DNA of 64,000 nucleotides from Streptomyces sp. NBC_01210 (GCF_036010325.1 NZ_CP108549.1:7812001-7876000); one strand, 5' to 3'; counted from the first letter of the stretch, positions 44,535 through 52,818 are shown. Notes: a model not told the origin generated them from the sequence alone. Program-made: numbers and translations.

Positions 44535-45770
44535 CTAGCTGGCCAGTGATGCCCATGCATGGGCGGCCTTTGCTGCGGAGCCGGGTGCGTCGTCGAGGAC
44601 TGCGCGGGCGCCGTCGACTGCAGTCGCGCAGCCGGCGGCGGTTTCGTTGTCATCGAACACAGGCAGATGACTGGCGGCTGTGACCGCGCCTGTCCCCGAG
44701 AGGGTGTATTTCACTGTCTCCTGGACCGCAGAAGGCGTTCTCCGCAAGGCCCAATCCGTGAGTGGGTTTTCCACCTGGCGCAATCCGTCCATCGCGTCCC
44801 AGGCGCCATGGGTGAACCCGTGTGAGCCGGCGCGCGCCGCTGCGACAGCTCCGGCATCAGCGAAGGCAGTTGCTGCGTGAGCGGCGGTCGAAGCCGCCTT
44901 GGCCCCCTGCGCCACTGCTGCCACGCCAGGTACGGCGCCGAGTGCATCACCGGTCAAGGTCACGGCGCCGTCCCAGAAGTCGGCATCGAACTCCCCTTTC
45001 GTGAACCCGTCCTTCAAGGACTTCTGAACCCTTGAATCCGTCAGATGAAGAGCGAGGGCGCCGATGCTGGCACCGGTTGCCACGAACAACAGAGCCAGTC
45101 CGACGGGTGGGAAGAACGGGCCGATCACCAACGCCGCGAAACCGGCGGCGGCGGAAACGTCGGACAGGACGTCACCGAGGTCCTCGTCCACCCACTTCAG
45201 GACAGAGTCCAGAACACCCGGCTCCTGCGGCGCGAGCTTGTCCGTCGCCTCGTTGAGCGCCTTCGCGATCCGCCCCGCCTCCACCCTGTGCGTCTCCTCC
45301 AGCTCCCGCGCCAGCCTCCGCACCGACTCAAGCGCCTCCCGTGCCTTCGTCACCGCGGCCGTCGCCGCCGTCAGGTCCGACTCCGGCAGGTCCGGCGCCG
45401 TCCGGACATGCTCGTGCTGGGTCTCCGCCCGCGTCAGCGCCGCCTGTTCGAGCTTCGCCCGCGTGTCGTACTTCTTCGCCGTCGCCTGGTAGCCCACCAG
45501 ATCGTCGTGCCACCTCCGCAGTTTCGACGCCGCCTTGGACACCGACCGGTGCGCGTTCTTCAAATGCCGCGGCAAGTCCCCGTCCAGCGCCTCCCGGAAC
45601 GCGTCCGCCGCCTCGCCGCGCCAGTACGTGCTCTCGCCGAGCAACTGGTCGACCAGGCGGTGCGCCGTGCCCAGTGCCGTTGCCGACGTGCTGAGCTTCG
45701 TCTGGAGCGCGGCGATCGCCGAGGGGCTTCCCGGGACCGGGTTCCAGCCCAGATGCGGGTACTCAGGCAC
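44535..45770 (-). CDS. WXG100/LXG-like putative type VII secretion substrate
   Basis: 411 residues. The N-terminal 100 residues form a helical hairpin with the W-x-G turn in GESTYWRGEAADAF. A long coiled-coil (about 75-190; EQAALTRAETQHEHV and VRRLARELEETHRVEAG) follows. Then comes a strongly hydrophobic pair (about 205-245) and a C-terminal region with repeated alanines. No known toxin domain is visible at the C-terminus, so it could be a membrane-active or structural substrate. It overlaps the 100-residue WXG-like gene by 8 bp. No ESX ATPase or EccD is in the window. Confidence 0.75.
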   Translation of the reverse strand: MPEYPHLGWNPVPGSPSAIAALQTKLSTSATALGTAHRLVDQLLGESTYWRGEAADAFREALDGDLPRHLKNAHRSVSKAASKLRRWHDDLVGYQATAKKYDTRAKLEQAALTRAETQHEHVRTAPDLPESDLTAATAAVTKAREALESVRRLARELEETHRVEAGRIAKALNEATDKLAPQEPGVLDSVLKWVDEDLGDVLSDVSAAAGFAALVIGPFFPPVGLALLFVATGASIGALALHLTDSRVQKSLKDGFTKGEFDADFWDGAVTLTGDALGAVPGVAAVAQGAKAASTAAHAATAFADAGAVAAARAGSHGFTHGAWDAMDGLRQVENPLTDWALRRTPSAVQETVKYTLSGTGAVTAASHLPVFDDNETAAGCATAVDGARAVLDDAPGSAAKAAHAWASLAS

Positions 45771-46065
45771 GCGAATCCACCGCCCTGAACGCCGACTCGA
45801 TCGCCTTGTTGACCTGGGCGTAGCCCTCGCGGCTCAGCTTCACTCCGACGTGCACCGTCCTGATCCGCGCGCTCAGTTGGTCCGCCCCGTACTTCCACCG
45901 CCCCTGGAAGCCGTCGCACGCCTCGTCCAGCTCCTTCGTGCCCAACTGGTCGGCCCGTACGTGCTCCAGCGCCCTTCTCGCCTCGCTGAGTGAGGTCAGC
46001 GAGCGACTCAGCGCAGTGGCGAAACGGCCCAACTGGTCGGTGTTCACCTGAAGATCGGATTCCAT
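45763..46065 (-). CDS. WXG100-like small protein
   Basis: 100 residues, almost all helical. It starts MESDLQVNTDQLGRFATALS with a central turn KELDEACDGFQGRWKYGADQ and no Cys metal site. Size, helical hairpin and position directly upstream of a W-x-G protein fit a WXG100/ESAT-6-like partner that forms a heterodimer for export, although the exact WXG triplet is replaced near FQGRW. First gene of the cassette; it overlaps the next by 8 bp. Confidence 0.72.
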   Translation of the reverse strand: MESDLQVNTDQLGRFATALSRSLTSLSEARRALEHVRADQLGTKELDEACDGFQGRWKYGADQLSARIRTVHVGVKLSREGYAQVNKAIESAFRAVDSRA

Positions 46066-46186
46066 GGCCGACCACCCTTCCAGATCAACGCCAAACCTGG
46101 ATAAACCACGTCACTCTCACGGGTGGCGGGGGTCACGGGGCGCTGACGCCCCGGGCGAGGCGAGCGGCTAAGATCGCCGCCATTGC

Positions 46187-46257
46187 CCGGACGTAGCGCA
46201 GCGGCAGGTGCCCCGCCTTGTCAGGGCGGATACGCCGGTTCGAAGCCGGCCGGGACC
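46187..46257 (+). tRNA. tRNA-Asp(GTC)-like element with an aberrant acceptor stem
   Basis: The D arm (GCGC/GTGC), anticodon arm (CCGCC with loop TTGTCAG, anticodon GTC, and GGCGG) and T arm (GCCGG, loop TTCGAAG, CCGGC) all pair fully at canonical spacing. The 7-nt flanks that should form the acceptor stem (46187-46193 and 46251-46257) mostly do not pair. It is either a decayed tRNA or a tRNA-shaped RNA. It ends 61 nt before the zinc-ribbon dehydrogenase start. It shares the D-arm sequence GTAGCGCAG-GGCAG with the element at 47821. Confidence 0.5.
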
Positions 46258-46318
46258 GCCGCGCGGGACCGCCGCACGGGACCGGACCACCGCAGGGAAC
46301 GACGGGGCGGGACACCAG

Positions 46319-47656
46319 ATGCAGCACATCAGCGACAAAGAGCTCGCTGCGTTCGACCGCACGGTGAGCAGACTGCGCGCGCTGCCCCTCGACGACCCGA
46401 TACGCCTGCGGGCCGAGCAGGTCGCCGCCTCCTTCGCCCGGGACGGCCGGCATCGCAGGCGCAAGTCACGTAACAACGCGCGCGCCGACGCCGACGCGGC
46501 CGTCGTGGCCGGTACCGCGACCGGCGCCCTCGCCCGGCGTGAGGACGCGCCGCTGGAGGCCGCCGGAACGACCGGCGGGGTCTTCAACCGTCCGCGGCGC
46601 TGCTACGTATGCAAGTCGTTCTATCGACAGGCCGACTCCTTCTACCACCTGCTCTGTCCCGAGTGTGCCGCCGACAACACCGCGCGGCGGACCATGAGCA
46701 CCGACCTCTCCGGACGCCGCGCGCTCCTCACCGGCGGCCGGGTGAAGATCGGCTTCCAGCTCGCGCTGATGATGCTGCGCGACGGCGTGGAACTCCTGGT
46801 CACCAGCCGTTTCCCGCACGACACCCTGAACCGGTTCCACGCGGCGCCCGGCAGTGAGAAGTGGCTCGACCGGCTCACGGTCATCGCCATCGATCTCCGC
46901 GATCCCCGGCAGGTACTGGGTCTGTGCGAGCGGCTGCGCCGGGACGGCGAGCCGTTGGACATCCTCGTCAACAACGCCGCCCAGACGGTCCGCCGCCCGC
47001 CCGAGTCATACGCGCTGCTGGCTTCCGGGGAGCGCGCGGCGCTCCCCGGCGGAGTTGTGCGCGCGCCCGGCTACGAGCCGATGCAGGCCGCCGGGGAGGT
47101 GTCAGCCGCCCGGGCAGCCCTCGCGCTCGTACTGCCCGAGGCCGACGAGGCGGGGCTGTTGCCCGACACCGCGCCTGCCAACTCCTGGTCGGCCCGCATC
47201 GGCGAGCTGGATCCCGCCGAGCTGCTGGAGACACAGCTCGTCAACGCGCTGGCCCCCACCCTCCTCGTCGACCGGCTGCTGCCGCTGCTGCTCGCCTCGC
47301 CCCACCGGAGCCGCTACATCGTGAATGTGACAGCCGTGGAGGGCCGGTTCGCGGTACGGCGCAAGACGGCCGGGCATCCGCACACCAATATGGCGAAAGC
47401 CGCACTCAATATGCTCACCCGCACCAGTGGGCCCGAACTCGCCGCGCAGGGCGTGCACATGTGCAGCGTCGACACGGGCTGGATCACCGACGAGAACCCG
47501 GTGCCGAAGAAGTCACGGATCGCCGCCGAAGGATTCCGGACTCCGCTGGACATCGTGGACGGAGCGGCCCGGGTGTACGACCCGATCGTGCGGGGCGAGG
47601 CCGGCGCCCCGGTGGCCGGCGTCTTCCTCAAGGACTACCGGGAAGCGGCGTGGTGA
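46319..47656 (+). CDS. Short-chain dehydrogenase with N-terminal helical and zinc-ribbon parts
   Basis: 445 residues. About 1-95 is charged and helical. Residues near 95-125 hold two CxxC knuckles (RCYVCKSFYR and LLCPECAADN) that would bind zinc. The SDR core from about 130 reads DLSGRRALLTGGRVKIGFQL (a GxxxxIG-type Rossmann start lacking the usual third glycine), DILVNNAAQTVRRPPESYAL and HTNMAKAALNMLTRTSGPEL, where the usual catalytic YxxxK is replaced by HTNMAK. It belongs to a broad but poorly studied SDR family with this Cys4 module. ATG 46319 is the first start before the homologous part. It lies between two tRNA-like elements. Confidence 0.82.
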   Translation: MQHISDKELAAFDRTVSRLRALPLDDPIRLRAEQVAASFARDGRHRRRKSRNNARADADAAVVAGTATGALARREDAPLEAAGTTGGVFNRPRRCYVCKSFYRQADSFYHLLCPECAADNTARRTMSTDLSGRRALLTGGRVKIGFQLALMMLRDGVELLVTSRFPHDTLNRFHAAPGSEKWLDRLTVIAIDLRDPRQVLGLCERLRRDGEPLDILVNNAAQTVRRPPESYALLASGERAALPGGVVRAPGYEPMQAAGEVSAARAALALVLPEADEAGLLPDTAPANSWSARIGELDPAELLETQLVNALAPTLLVDRLLPLLLASPHRSRYIVNVTAVEGRFAVRRKTAGHPHTNMAKAALNMLTRTSGPELAAQGVHMCSVDTGWITDENPVPKKSRIAAEGFRTPLDIVDGAARVYDPIVRGEAGAPVAGVFLKDYREAAW

Positions 47657-47820
47657 CGCAGCGAGACGAGCCAAGTGGGGGGAGTCTTTCGCGGGAGTGC
47701 CGGAGTCGTTCGCGGGAGTCTGCGGCACCGGTGCGTACTCGCCGCCGCCCAGACGCACCGTGCTTGCCTTCAGGGTCGGCCCGCGCCGTGAGCGGATTGG
47801 CCTAGGATCTCCGACAAGGG

Positions 47821-47893
47821 CGGGGTCGTAGCGCAGAGGCAGACGCGCCGGTCTCCAGAACCGGAACACGCTGGTTCGACTCCAGCCGCCCCG
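47821..47893 (+). tRNA. tRNA-Trp(CCA)-like element with a bulged acceptor stem
   Basis: Anticodon arm CCGGT, loop CTCCAGA (anticodon CCA), ACCGG. T arm GCTGG, loop TTCGACT, CCAGC. The D arm begins GCGCAGAGGCAG. The acceptor pairs 7 of 7 (CGGGG-CG with CGCCCCG) only if U at 47826 is bulged, and the stem can extend by three further G-C pairs. Position 37 is G, not the A usual beside CCA. It does not resemble the standard streptomycete tRNA-Trp that I recall. The rest of 47657-48051 shows no gene. Confidence 0.55.
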
Positions 47894-48051
47894 CCCCCCT
47901 CCCCCCTCGTCGTGCTCGGGCGACAGCACACCCGCTGTGACGATCAGCTTGGGCACGGCGCCCGGTGAAGGCCCGTCGATCACGGGCCCGTTGTTCCGTA
48001 CAGCTCGGCTGTTCAGTACGGCTCCCCGCTTCTCAGCAGGCAGAATTCCGC

Positions 48052-48700
48052 ATGGCCCACACCCGCCGGCGCGACAGGGACCGCCTCCTGGACGCGCTCG
48101 ACCCACTCCCGTATCGGCTCCGCATGCGTGAACTTGTCGTGCGGGCCGGGGAGATGAGTCGTGCGGAGTTGCGGTCGCTGCTGGCCGAGCTCGATCCGCG
48201 CGGTCCCTACGAGCGCGGGCTCGCCGTCGTCGCGGCCGCTGGGGGCGGGGACGCCGAGTGGGTCTGCGCGCGGCTCGCGGACCCGGACTCGCTCGTCCGC
48301 GGCCAGGCCCTGCGGGTCGCTGCTCGCTGCGAGCCTCGGCGTCCCCGACGAAGCCCTTGCCGCCGCGCTTGACGACGCCCCCACCGCCGTACGCGAACAG
48401 CTGCTGCGCGCGATGGTTGCCGCCCGGCACTCGCGGTACGCACCGCCGAAGTGCTGGGCGAGCGGCTCGGCGGCCGGACAGGCCGGGCGACACCGGGACG
48501 CTGCTCGAAGCCGCCCACGGGCTCGCCGAGGCCGACGGCCGCACCGAAGGACTCTTCGCCGTGACGGTCACCTCGGCCGGCGGCTCGCGCACGTCCTGGG
48601 CCGAGCGTGGCGGGTGCAGCTACGGAAGCTGCGTCGCCATGCGGACGCGGACGCGGACGTGCGCGATGCGGCCATGCGCACGGTGACGGCGTACGAATAA
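48052..48700 (+). pseudogene. HEAT-repeat protein gene reduced to its two ends
   Basis: The start MAHTRRRDRDRLLDALDPLP, then MRELVVRAGEMSRAELRSLL, VCARLADPDSLVRGQALRVA, lies in frame 1. SLGVPDEALAAALDDAPTAV is in frame 2. DTGTLLEAAHGLAEADGRTE, GLFAVTVTSAGGSR is in frame 3, and the tail LRKLRRHADADADVRDAAMR, TVTAYE is back in frame 2. These are the beginning and end of a large HEAT-repeat protein whose long middle is absent, with at least three frame changes. Non-functional. Confidence 0.7.
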
Positions 48701-48795
48701 GCCCGGACGGCGCTCGAACGGCCCGGTCGGCTCCCGAACGGCAGGGAGCGCCGGTCAGCCGGGACGCTCAGACGGCCGGAACGGCGCCCGGACGG

Positions 48796-49770
48796 TCAGC
48801 CCGCCGCCCGCGCTGCCATCCGCGCCTTGCGCGCCGCCAGCTTCTCGTCGAACTTGGTCGCCTCGGAGTTCAGCCCGCCCATGTACAGGCCCAGCTCCTC
48901 CTGCGCCTTGAGGCCCTCCGGGCCCAGCCCGTCGATGTCCAGCACCCTCAGGAAGCGCAGCACCGGCTGCAGGACGTCGTCGTGGTGGATCCGCATGTTG
49001 TAGATCTCGCCGATCGCCATCTGCGCCGCGGCCCGCTCGAAGCCCGGCATGCCATGTCCCGGCATCCGGAAGTTGACGACGACATCGCGCACGGCCTGCA
49101 TGGTCAGATCCGGGGCGAGCTCGAAGGCCGCGCCCAGCAGATTGCGGTAGAAGACCATGTGCAGGTTCTCGTCGGTGGCGATACGCGCCAGCATCCGGTC
49201 GCAGACGGGGTCGCCCGACTGGTGGCCGGTGTTGCGGTGCGAGACGCGGGTCGCGAGCTCCTGGAAGGCGACGTACGCCACCGAGTGCAGCATCGAGTGG
49301 CGGTTGTCGGACTCGAAGCCCTCCGCCATGTGCGCCATCCGGAACTGCTCCAGCTTGTCCGGGTCGACGGCACGCGAGGTGAGCAGGTAGTCGCGCATCA
49401 CGATGCCGTGCCGGCCCTCCTCCGCGGTCCAGCGGTGCACCCAGGTGCCCCAGGCGCCGTCGCGGCCGAAGAGCGAGGCGATCTCGTGGTGGTAGCTGGG
49501 GAGGTTGTCCTCGGTCAGGAGGTTCACGACCAGGGCGATCTTGCCGATGTCGGTGACCTTGGACTGCTCAGGCTCCCAGGCCTGGCCGTCCTCGAAGTAA
49601 CCGGGGAAGTTGCGGCCGTCGGTGAACGGGACGTACTCGTGCGGCATCCAGTCCTTGGCGACCTTGAGATGGCGGTTGAGTTCCTTCTCCACCACCTCCT
49701 CCAGCGCGAACAGCAGTCGGGCGTCGGTCCACGCTTCCGAACTGCCGAGGTGGGGAGAGGTGATCGTCAC
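48796..49770 (-). CDS. Acyl-[acyl-carrier-protein] desaturase
   Basis: 324 residues, the soluble ferritin-like di-iron desaturase (DesA/FAB2 type). Iron ligands are visible in LTEDNLPSYHHEI, RWTAEEGRHGIVMRDYLL (EExxH) and IATDENLHMVFYRNLLG (ENxxH). It introduces a double bond into acyl-ACP for membrane fluidity, using ferredoxin and O2. GTG start 49770 follows GGAG. The palindromic sites at 49796-49830 overlap the expected promoter, suggesting lipid-responsive repression. Monocistronic and convergent with the HEAT remnant. Confidence 0.94.
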   Translation of the reverse strand: MTITSPHLGSSEAWTDARLLFALEEVVEKELNRHLKVAKDWMPHEYVPFTDGRNFPGYFEDGQAWEPEQSKVTDIGKIALVVNLLTEDNLPSYHHEIASLFGRDGAWGTWVHRWTAEEGRHGIVMRDYLLTSRAVDPDKLEQFRMAHMAEGFESDNRHSMLHSVAYVAFQELATRVSHRNTGHQSGDPVCDRMLARIATDENLHMVFYRNLLGAAFELAPDLTMQAVRDVVVNFRMPGHGMPGFERAAAQMAIGEIYNMRIHHDDVLQPVLRFLRVLDIDGLGPEGLKAQEELGLYMGGLNSEATKFDEKLAARKARMAARAAG

Positions 49771-49795
49771 GGGTGCTCCTGGGGACGGGAGAGTT

Positions 49796-49830
49796 ACCTA
49801 CGGATTCGTAGGTTACGAGACCGTAGGTTA
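49796..49830. promoter_or_regulatory. Palindromic operator plus half-site before the desaturase
   Basis: ACCTACGGATTCGTAGGT (49796-49813) is an 18-bp inverted repeat matching at 16 positions; a further half-site CCGTAGGTTA lies at 49821-49830. It sits 26-60 nt upstream of the desaturase start, consistent with a TetR-family fatty-acid regulator. Confidence 0.65.
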
Positions 49831-49885
49831 AGGCGGCAGTAAGCCTTCGGCCAAGCCCGGTAGGGAGATGTGCTATTACATTTAG

Positions 49886-50662
49886 TTATGCGTACAGGTC
49901 GCGGAGGCGTACGGAGAGGCACGTCACGCACCCTTCGAGCTTCTCGAACTCGCTGATGTCCACCGTGACCGGCTCGTAGCCGAGGTCCGTGAACAGTTCC
50001 GCCGACTTCGGCGCACTCGCCGCCATCAGCAGCTTTCCGCCGCCGAGCAGCACCACATGTGCACCCGACTCCTCCAGCACCGGGAGATGCCGCGGGAAGA
50101 CCGTCGGGGTGTCCACCAGCGGTGGGTATCCGATGACGGTGGAGTCCGGCAGCGCGGTCACCGCGGACTTCAGATGCAGCACCTTGCTCACCGGCACGGC
50201 CACGACACGTGCGCCGAGCGGCTCGAAGGCCGCGCGCAGCTGTTGCACCCCTGCCGCGTTCGTACGCCCGCCGCGGCCCACGTAGATCGTGTCGCCGATC
50301 TTCAGGACATCGCCGCCTTCAAGGGTGCCGGGCTCCCAGACCCAGTTCACCGAGCAACCGAGCCGTGCCAGGGTCTCCTCGACGGCCGCCGTCTCCGGCC
50401 TGCGGGACTCGGCCCCCGGGCGGGCGATCAGCGCGACATTGCGGTACATGACCACTGTGTCCTCGATGAAGACGCCGTCCGGGCAGTCGTCGGCCGGCTC
50501 TGTCTCGACGGTCTCCCAGCCGTGTTCGCGCAGCGTCTCGGCGTATGTCTCCCACTGCTCGAGCGCCAGTGCGGCGTCGACCGTGGTCCGCTCGATATGG
50601 GTGACCAGGCCCTCGGCGAGGCGCGGGCTGGGGCGACGGATCAGGGCTTTCCTGCTGGGCAC
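49886..50662 (-). CDS. N(G),N(G)-dimethylarginine dimethylaminohydrolase
   Basis: 258 residues, normal DDAH length. It hydrolyses methylated arginine to citrulline and amine. Signatures: MPSRKALIRRPSPRLAEGLV, PDGVFIEDTVVMYRNVALIA (substrate Asp/Glu), VGRGGRTNAAGVQQL, KVLHLKSAVTALPDSTVIG (catalytic His) and the C-terminal KLEGCVTCLSVRLRDLYA with the nucleophile Cys. All catalytic parts are present. ATG 50662. It stands alone, between the desaturase operator and the ABC-F terminator. Confidence 0.92.
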   Translation of the reverse strand: MPSRKALIRRPSPRLAEGLVTHIERTTVDAALALEQWETYAETLREHGWETVETEPADDCPDGVFIEDTVVMYRNVALIARPGAESRRPETAAVEETLARLGCSVNWVWEPGTLEGGDVLKIGDTIYVGRGGRTNAAGVQQLRAAFEPLGARVVAVPVSKVLHLKSAVTALPDSTVIGYPPLVDTPTVFPRHLPVLEESGAHVVLLGGGKLLMAASAPKSAELFTDLGYEPVTVDISEFEKLEGCVTCLSVRLRDLYA

Positions 50663-50849
50663 GGGCGCTCTCCAGGTCTGTCCGGGGTCTGGTCGCGCCC
50701 ATCATGGCCCGCCGTCCCGGGGCGATGGAATCCCCGGTGGGCAGCCGTGGGAGCGGGCGGTGCCGGTGGCGCCGGGTCCTTGCGGCCGTGCCGCCCGGCT
50801 GCGGGCGCACCGGCGATGACGATGTTCTCCGCAGGAGACCTGGCGCCAA

Positions 50850-50884
50850 CCGGGATTCCGGACATTTTCTGTCCGGAATCCCGG
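50850..50884 (-). terminator. 15-bp hairpin downstream of the ABC-F gene
   Basis: Exact arms 50850-50864 and 50870-50884 around TTTTC. It lies 75 nt beyond the ABC-F stop in that gene's direction and before the DDAH gene, so it likely ends ABC-F transcription. Confidence 0.75.
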
Positions 50885-50900
50885 CCGGCCGGGGAACCAC

Positions 50901-50962
50901 GCGCATCGCGCTTACGATCCAGGCGCATCACGCTCCCATCAGGCGCATCGCGCTCACGTCAT
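50901..50962. repeat. Three imperfect ~20-bp tandem repeats
   Basis: GCGCATCRCGCT recurs at 50901, 50923 and 50943 with similar spacers. The last copy overlaps the end of the ABC-F gene by four bases. No function seen. Confidence 0.8.
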
Positions 50963-52596
50963 CGGAAGCCCCCGTCCCGTACCTCGTCCGTGGTGATGTC
51001 ACGGAGCTCACCGTCCAGCAGCAGCCAGCGCGTGATGCCGATCGACTCCAGGAACGGCATATCGTGACTGGCCACGATCAGCGCTCCCTCGTACGACTCC
51101 AGCGCCGCCGTCAGCCTCCGTACGCTCGCCATGTCCAGGTTGTTCGTCGGCTCGTCGAGCATCAGCAGCTGCGGCGCCGGCTCGGCGAGCAGCAGCGCGG
51201 CAAGGGCCGCACGGAACCGCTCTCCGCCCGAGAGCGTGCCGGCCGGCTGGTCGGCACGCGCGCCCCGGAACAGGAAGCGGGCCAGTCGCGCCCTGATCCG
51301 GTTGTTGGTCGCATCGGGCGCGAACCGCGCCACGTTCTCCACCACGCTCAGCCCGTCGTCGAGCACATCGAGCCGCTGCGGCAGAAAGCGGAGCGGGACC
51401 TCGGCCACCGCCTCGCCGGCGACCGGCTCCAGCTCGCCGGTGATCGTACGCAGCAGAGTGGTCTTGCCCGCTCCGTTGCGCCCGACGAGTGCGATCCGTT
51501 CGGGGCCGCGTACCTCGAACTCTCCTTTCACCTCTGCCCCGTAACGCAGCGTCAGTTCGTTCAGCCGCAGCACGCCACGGCCCGGATGGACCTTGGTGAA
51601 CGGCAGCTCGATACGGATCTCGTCGTCGTCGCGGACCGCGTCCACGGCCTCGTCGAGCCGCTCCTTCGCCTCGGCGAGCTTCTCGGTGTGCATGATGCGG
51701 TGCTTGCCGGCCGACTCCTGGGCCGCGCGTTTGCGCGCCCCCATAACGATCTTCGGCTCGCGCTTGGAGTCCCACATCTTCTGCCCGTACCGCTTACGGC
51801 GGGCCAACTTGATGTGGGCGTCGGCCAGTTCACGCTTCTGCCGCTGCACGTCGGCCTCGGCAACACGCACCATGCGCTCCGCCGCCTCCTGCTCGACGGC
51901 GAGCGACTCCTCGTACGCCGTGAAGTTTCCGCCGTACCAATTGACCTCCCCGTCGCGCAGATCGGCGATCTGGTCGACCAGTTCCAGGAGTTCACGGTCG
52001 TGGCTGACCACGACCATGACGCCGGACCAGGCGGCGACCGCGTCGTACAGCCGCCGACGTGCGTACAGATCGAGGTTGTTGGTCGGCTCGTCGAGCAACA
52101 GGACATCCGGTTGGGCCAGCAGAAGTGCGGCCAGCCGCAGCAGTACGCCCTCGCCGCCCGACACCTCGCCGATGGTGCGGTCGAGTCCGATATGGCCGAG
52201 ACCGAGCTGGTCGAGGGTGGCGCGCGCCCGCTCCTCGACGTCCCAGTCGTCGCCGACCGCTGTGAAATTCTCCTCGCTCGGATCACCCGCCTCGATGGCG
52301 TGCAGCGCGGTGCGCGTGGTGGCGATGCCCAGCACCTCGTCCACTCGCAGGGCGGTGTCGAGCACCAGGTTCTGCGGTAGCCGGCCGATCTCGCCCGCGG
52401 TGCGTACTGCTCCGCCTGACGGTGTGAGTTCACCGGAGATCAGCTTCAGCAGCGTTGATTTTCCGGATCCGTTGAGGCCGATGAGACCGGTCCTGCCCGG
52501 GCCGACCGCCAGCTGGAAGTCGTCGAAGACCCCGGTGCCGTCCGGCCAGGCAAAGGTGAGCGAGGAGCAGGTGATGTGGGTGGGAAGAGTAGACAT
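50959..52596 (-). CDS. ABC-F ribosome-associated ATPase
   Basis: 545 residues with two ABC cassettes and no membrane segments. Cassette 1: GLIGLNGSGKSTLLKLISGE, signature VSGGEG, LLLDEPTNNLD. Cassette 2: IALVGRNGAGKTTLLRTI, LSGGERFRAALAAL, LLMLDEPTNNLDMAS. The charged inter-domain linker (about 240-320; QRQKRELADAHIKLARRKRY) would enter the ribosomal E site. ABC-F members protect ribosomes from antibiotics or rescue stalled translation. Position next to ssgD matches my memory of SCO6720, a WblC-controlled resistance ABC-F. A promoter lies about 230 nt upstream, giving a long leader. Confidence 0.92.
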   Translation of the reverse strand: MSTLPTHITCSSLTFAWPDGTGVFDDFQLAVGPGRTGLIGLNGSGKSTLLKLISGELTPSGGAVRTAGEIGRLPQNLVLDTALRVDEVLGIATTRTALHAIEAGDPSEENFTAVGDDWDVEERARATLDQLGLGHIGLDRTIGEVSGGEGVLLRLAALLLAQPDVLLLDEPTNNLDLYARRRLYDAVAAWSGVMVVVSHDRELLELVDQIADLRDGEVNWYGGNFTAYEESLAVEQEAAERMVRVAEADVQRQKRELADAHIKLARRKRYGQKMWDSKREPKIVMGARKRAAQESAGKHRIMHTEKLAEAKERLDEAVDAVRDDDEIRIELPFTKVHPGRGVLRLNELTLRYGAEVKGEFEVRGPERIALVGRNGAGKTTLLRTITGELEPVAGEAVAEVPLRFLPQRLDVLDDGLSVVENVARFAPDATNNRIRARLARFLFRGARADQPAGTLSGGERFRAALAALLLAEPAPQLLMLDEPTNNLDMASVRRLTAALESYEGALIVASHDMPFLESIGITRWLLLDGELRDITTDEVRDGGFR

Positions 52597-52818
52597 ACGG
52601 GTCTCCCGGTTGCGTGGAAGGTGGCAAGGGCAACGGGTGGAGACACCGGAATACGGGCGACGATCGCCGGGAACACAAGAAAGGTCCCGGTCGGGGAGGA
52701 CGGCTCGAGCGCCGAGGTCGCACGCGATGCGCGCAGCATGCTTGAAGCAGCTGTACCGCACGGTGTCTCAGGACCTCAGACGAGCAACGTCCTACTCCAA
52801 TCGACGACAACAGGACCG
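52597..52818 (-). promoter_or_regulatory. Long 5' leader of the ABC-F gene
   Basis: About 220 nt separate the predicted transcription start from the ABC-F ATG. The leader is open in the ABC-F frame from GTG 52761 and also holds an overlapping ATG frame (MLRASRATSALEPSSPTG). Antibiotic-inducible ABC-F genes are often controlled by ribosome stalling or termination in such leaders; no clear terminator hairpin was identified by eye. Confidence 0.45.

Noticed and set aside
46187..46257. Tested as an integration attachment site
   Set aside because: tRNA genes often host integrases, but no integrase or second tRNA 3' copy is present nearby.
52446..52739. 97-codon minus frame in the ABC-F leader as a separate gene
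   Set aside because: It overlaps the start of the ABC-F gene out of frame and has no protein-like features; kept only as a leader note.
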